Source of the DNA: Pontivivens nitratireducens
GTDB taxonomy: Bacteria > Pseudomonadota > Alphaproteobacteria > Rhodobacterales > Rhodobacteraceae
Assembly: GCF_014235845.1 (NCBI RefSeq)
Contig: NZ_JACJUQ010000009.1
Location: forward strand, 85,713 to 149,712
Length of the DNA: 64,000 nt
Direction of reading: 5' to 3'
Shown: positions 63,675 through 64,000 of the stretch, piece by piece
Layout: each line of letters starts with the position of its first letter
Position numbering within the stretch: the first letter of the stretch is position 1
Position numbers and translations under genes: made by a program
Notes under the pieces: model-generated
The model's input: the letters and a program-made list of their open reading frames with translations, nothing else
What the model was told of the DNA's origin: nothing
Databases searched by the model: none

Positions 63675-63999
63675 CGGCCTGCCCCGTTACCAACCGCCGC
63701 GCATCCCGCCAGATCAGCCGCAGCATCTCGACGATCATCAGCACGAAGGCGAGCAGAATGAAGATCACGACCGGCCACAGGGGCCAGAAACCGGTGCCGA
63801 CCTGCATCTGGCGACCCGTCTCGATCGCATCGAGCACGAACTTGCCGACGAACCACACCAGTAGGGAATAGATCGCCACCTCGACCACCAGCACCAGCAG
63901 CGCCACCGCGGCGGCCCCCCTTAGCGGCAGCTTCTCTGCCAGAAGCTCCAGCTTGGGGAACAGCGCATCGCGATGCGCGGCAGGCAACGCCCAGAACAC
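63667..63999 (-). CDS. C-terminal part of a small membrane protein, possibly TRAP small permease
   Basis: 110 codons, open to the window edge, so the real start is probably outside (the GTG at 63999 is a weak alternative). Two hydrophobic segments surround GTGFWPLWPVVIFILLAFVL, which recalls the C-terminal end of DctQ small permeases (xPLWP). As no large permease follows it, the assignment is tentative. It heads, or precedes, the kinase operon by overlap. Confidence 0.55.
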   Translation of the reverse strand: MFWALPAAHRDALFPKLELLAEKLPLRGAAAVALLVLVVEVAIYSLLVWFVGKFVLDAIETGRQMQVGTGFWPLWPVVIFILLAFVLMIVEMLRLIWRDARRLVTGQADD

Positions 64000-64000
64000 C

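Overview
The window reads as a stretch of chromosome from a GC-rich alphaproteobacterium, most likely a member of the Rhodobacteraceae (Roseobacter/Paracoccus type). This rests on the density of TRAP-transporter operons, the pcaQ-linked pob/pca layout, a permease-ATPase fusion in a peptide ABC system, many 4-nt ATGA stop/start overlaps, and high GC at third codon positions. No rRNA, tRNA, CRISPR array or intact insertion sequence was seen. The species assignment is inference.

Layout. 1-2949: the C-terminal end of an autotransporter, an unrecognised 284-aa protein and a radical SAM enzyme, in tandem. 2989-4431: an aldehyde dehydrogenase. 4834-19106: a catabolic cluster for an unknown CoA-activated substrate. 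It holds a permease, an SCP2-type thiolase-like protein with a DUF35 partner, an IclR regulator, CoA-transferase, MaoC hydratase, acyl-CoA dehydrogenase, PrpD-family and NIPSNAP proteins, a KstD-like flavoprotein and a TRAP transporter. Five similar 19-bp boxes sit in its promoter regions and probably define the IclR regulon. 19192-25797: pcaQ-pobA-pcaC-pcaH-pcaG-BKACE-pcaD-pcaB, the 4-hydroxybenzoate/protocatechuate branch, with a beta-keto acid cleavage enzyme where CoA-transferase and thiolase genes would be expected.

25798-31924 is a looser accessory zone: a histidine-kinase C-terminal remnant, a phospholipase D-like protein, an AI-2E-type permease, a ZIP-like membrane protein, a small lipoprotein gene broken by an amber codon, and an IS3-family scar. 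31925-40374 is a second catabolic cluster (enoyl-CoA hydratase, GntR/UTRA regulator, PrpD, acyl-CoA dehydrogenase, TRAP P-Q-M, CoA-transferase) that repeats the logic of the first with different regulation. 40636-48928: a peptide-type ABC importer (ATPase, permease-ATPase fusion, permease, binding protein), a DUF1028 protein, a FadR-type regulator and an M20 amidase, tied together by an inverted-repeat operator.

49475-53679: an RND efflux pump and its adaptor. 54122-57435: two tandem GH13 glucosidases. 57573-58189: a Doc toxin with an AbrB-type antitoxin and a palindromic operator. 58269-63999 (minus strand): an overlapping operon with an APH-type kinase, a small partner, an acyl-CoA ligase, an ACAD10/11-type dehydrogenase and a CrtC/AttH-like protein. 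It resembles the 4-hydroxyacid (levulinate, Lva-type) route in which a 4-hydroxyacyl-CoA is phosphorylated before dehydrogenation.

Overall the segment is dominated by scavenging of organic acids, aromatics, peptides and lipids: five catabolic modules, most with their own importer and a local regulator.
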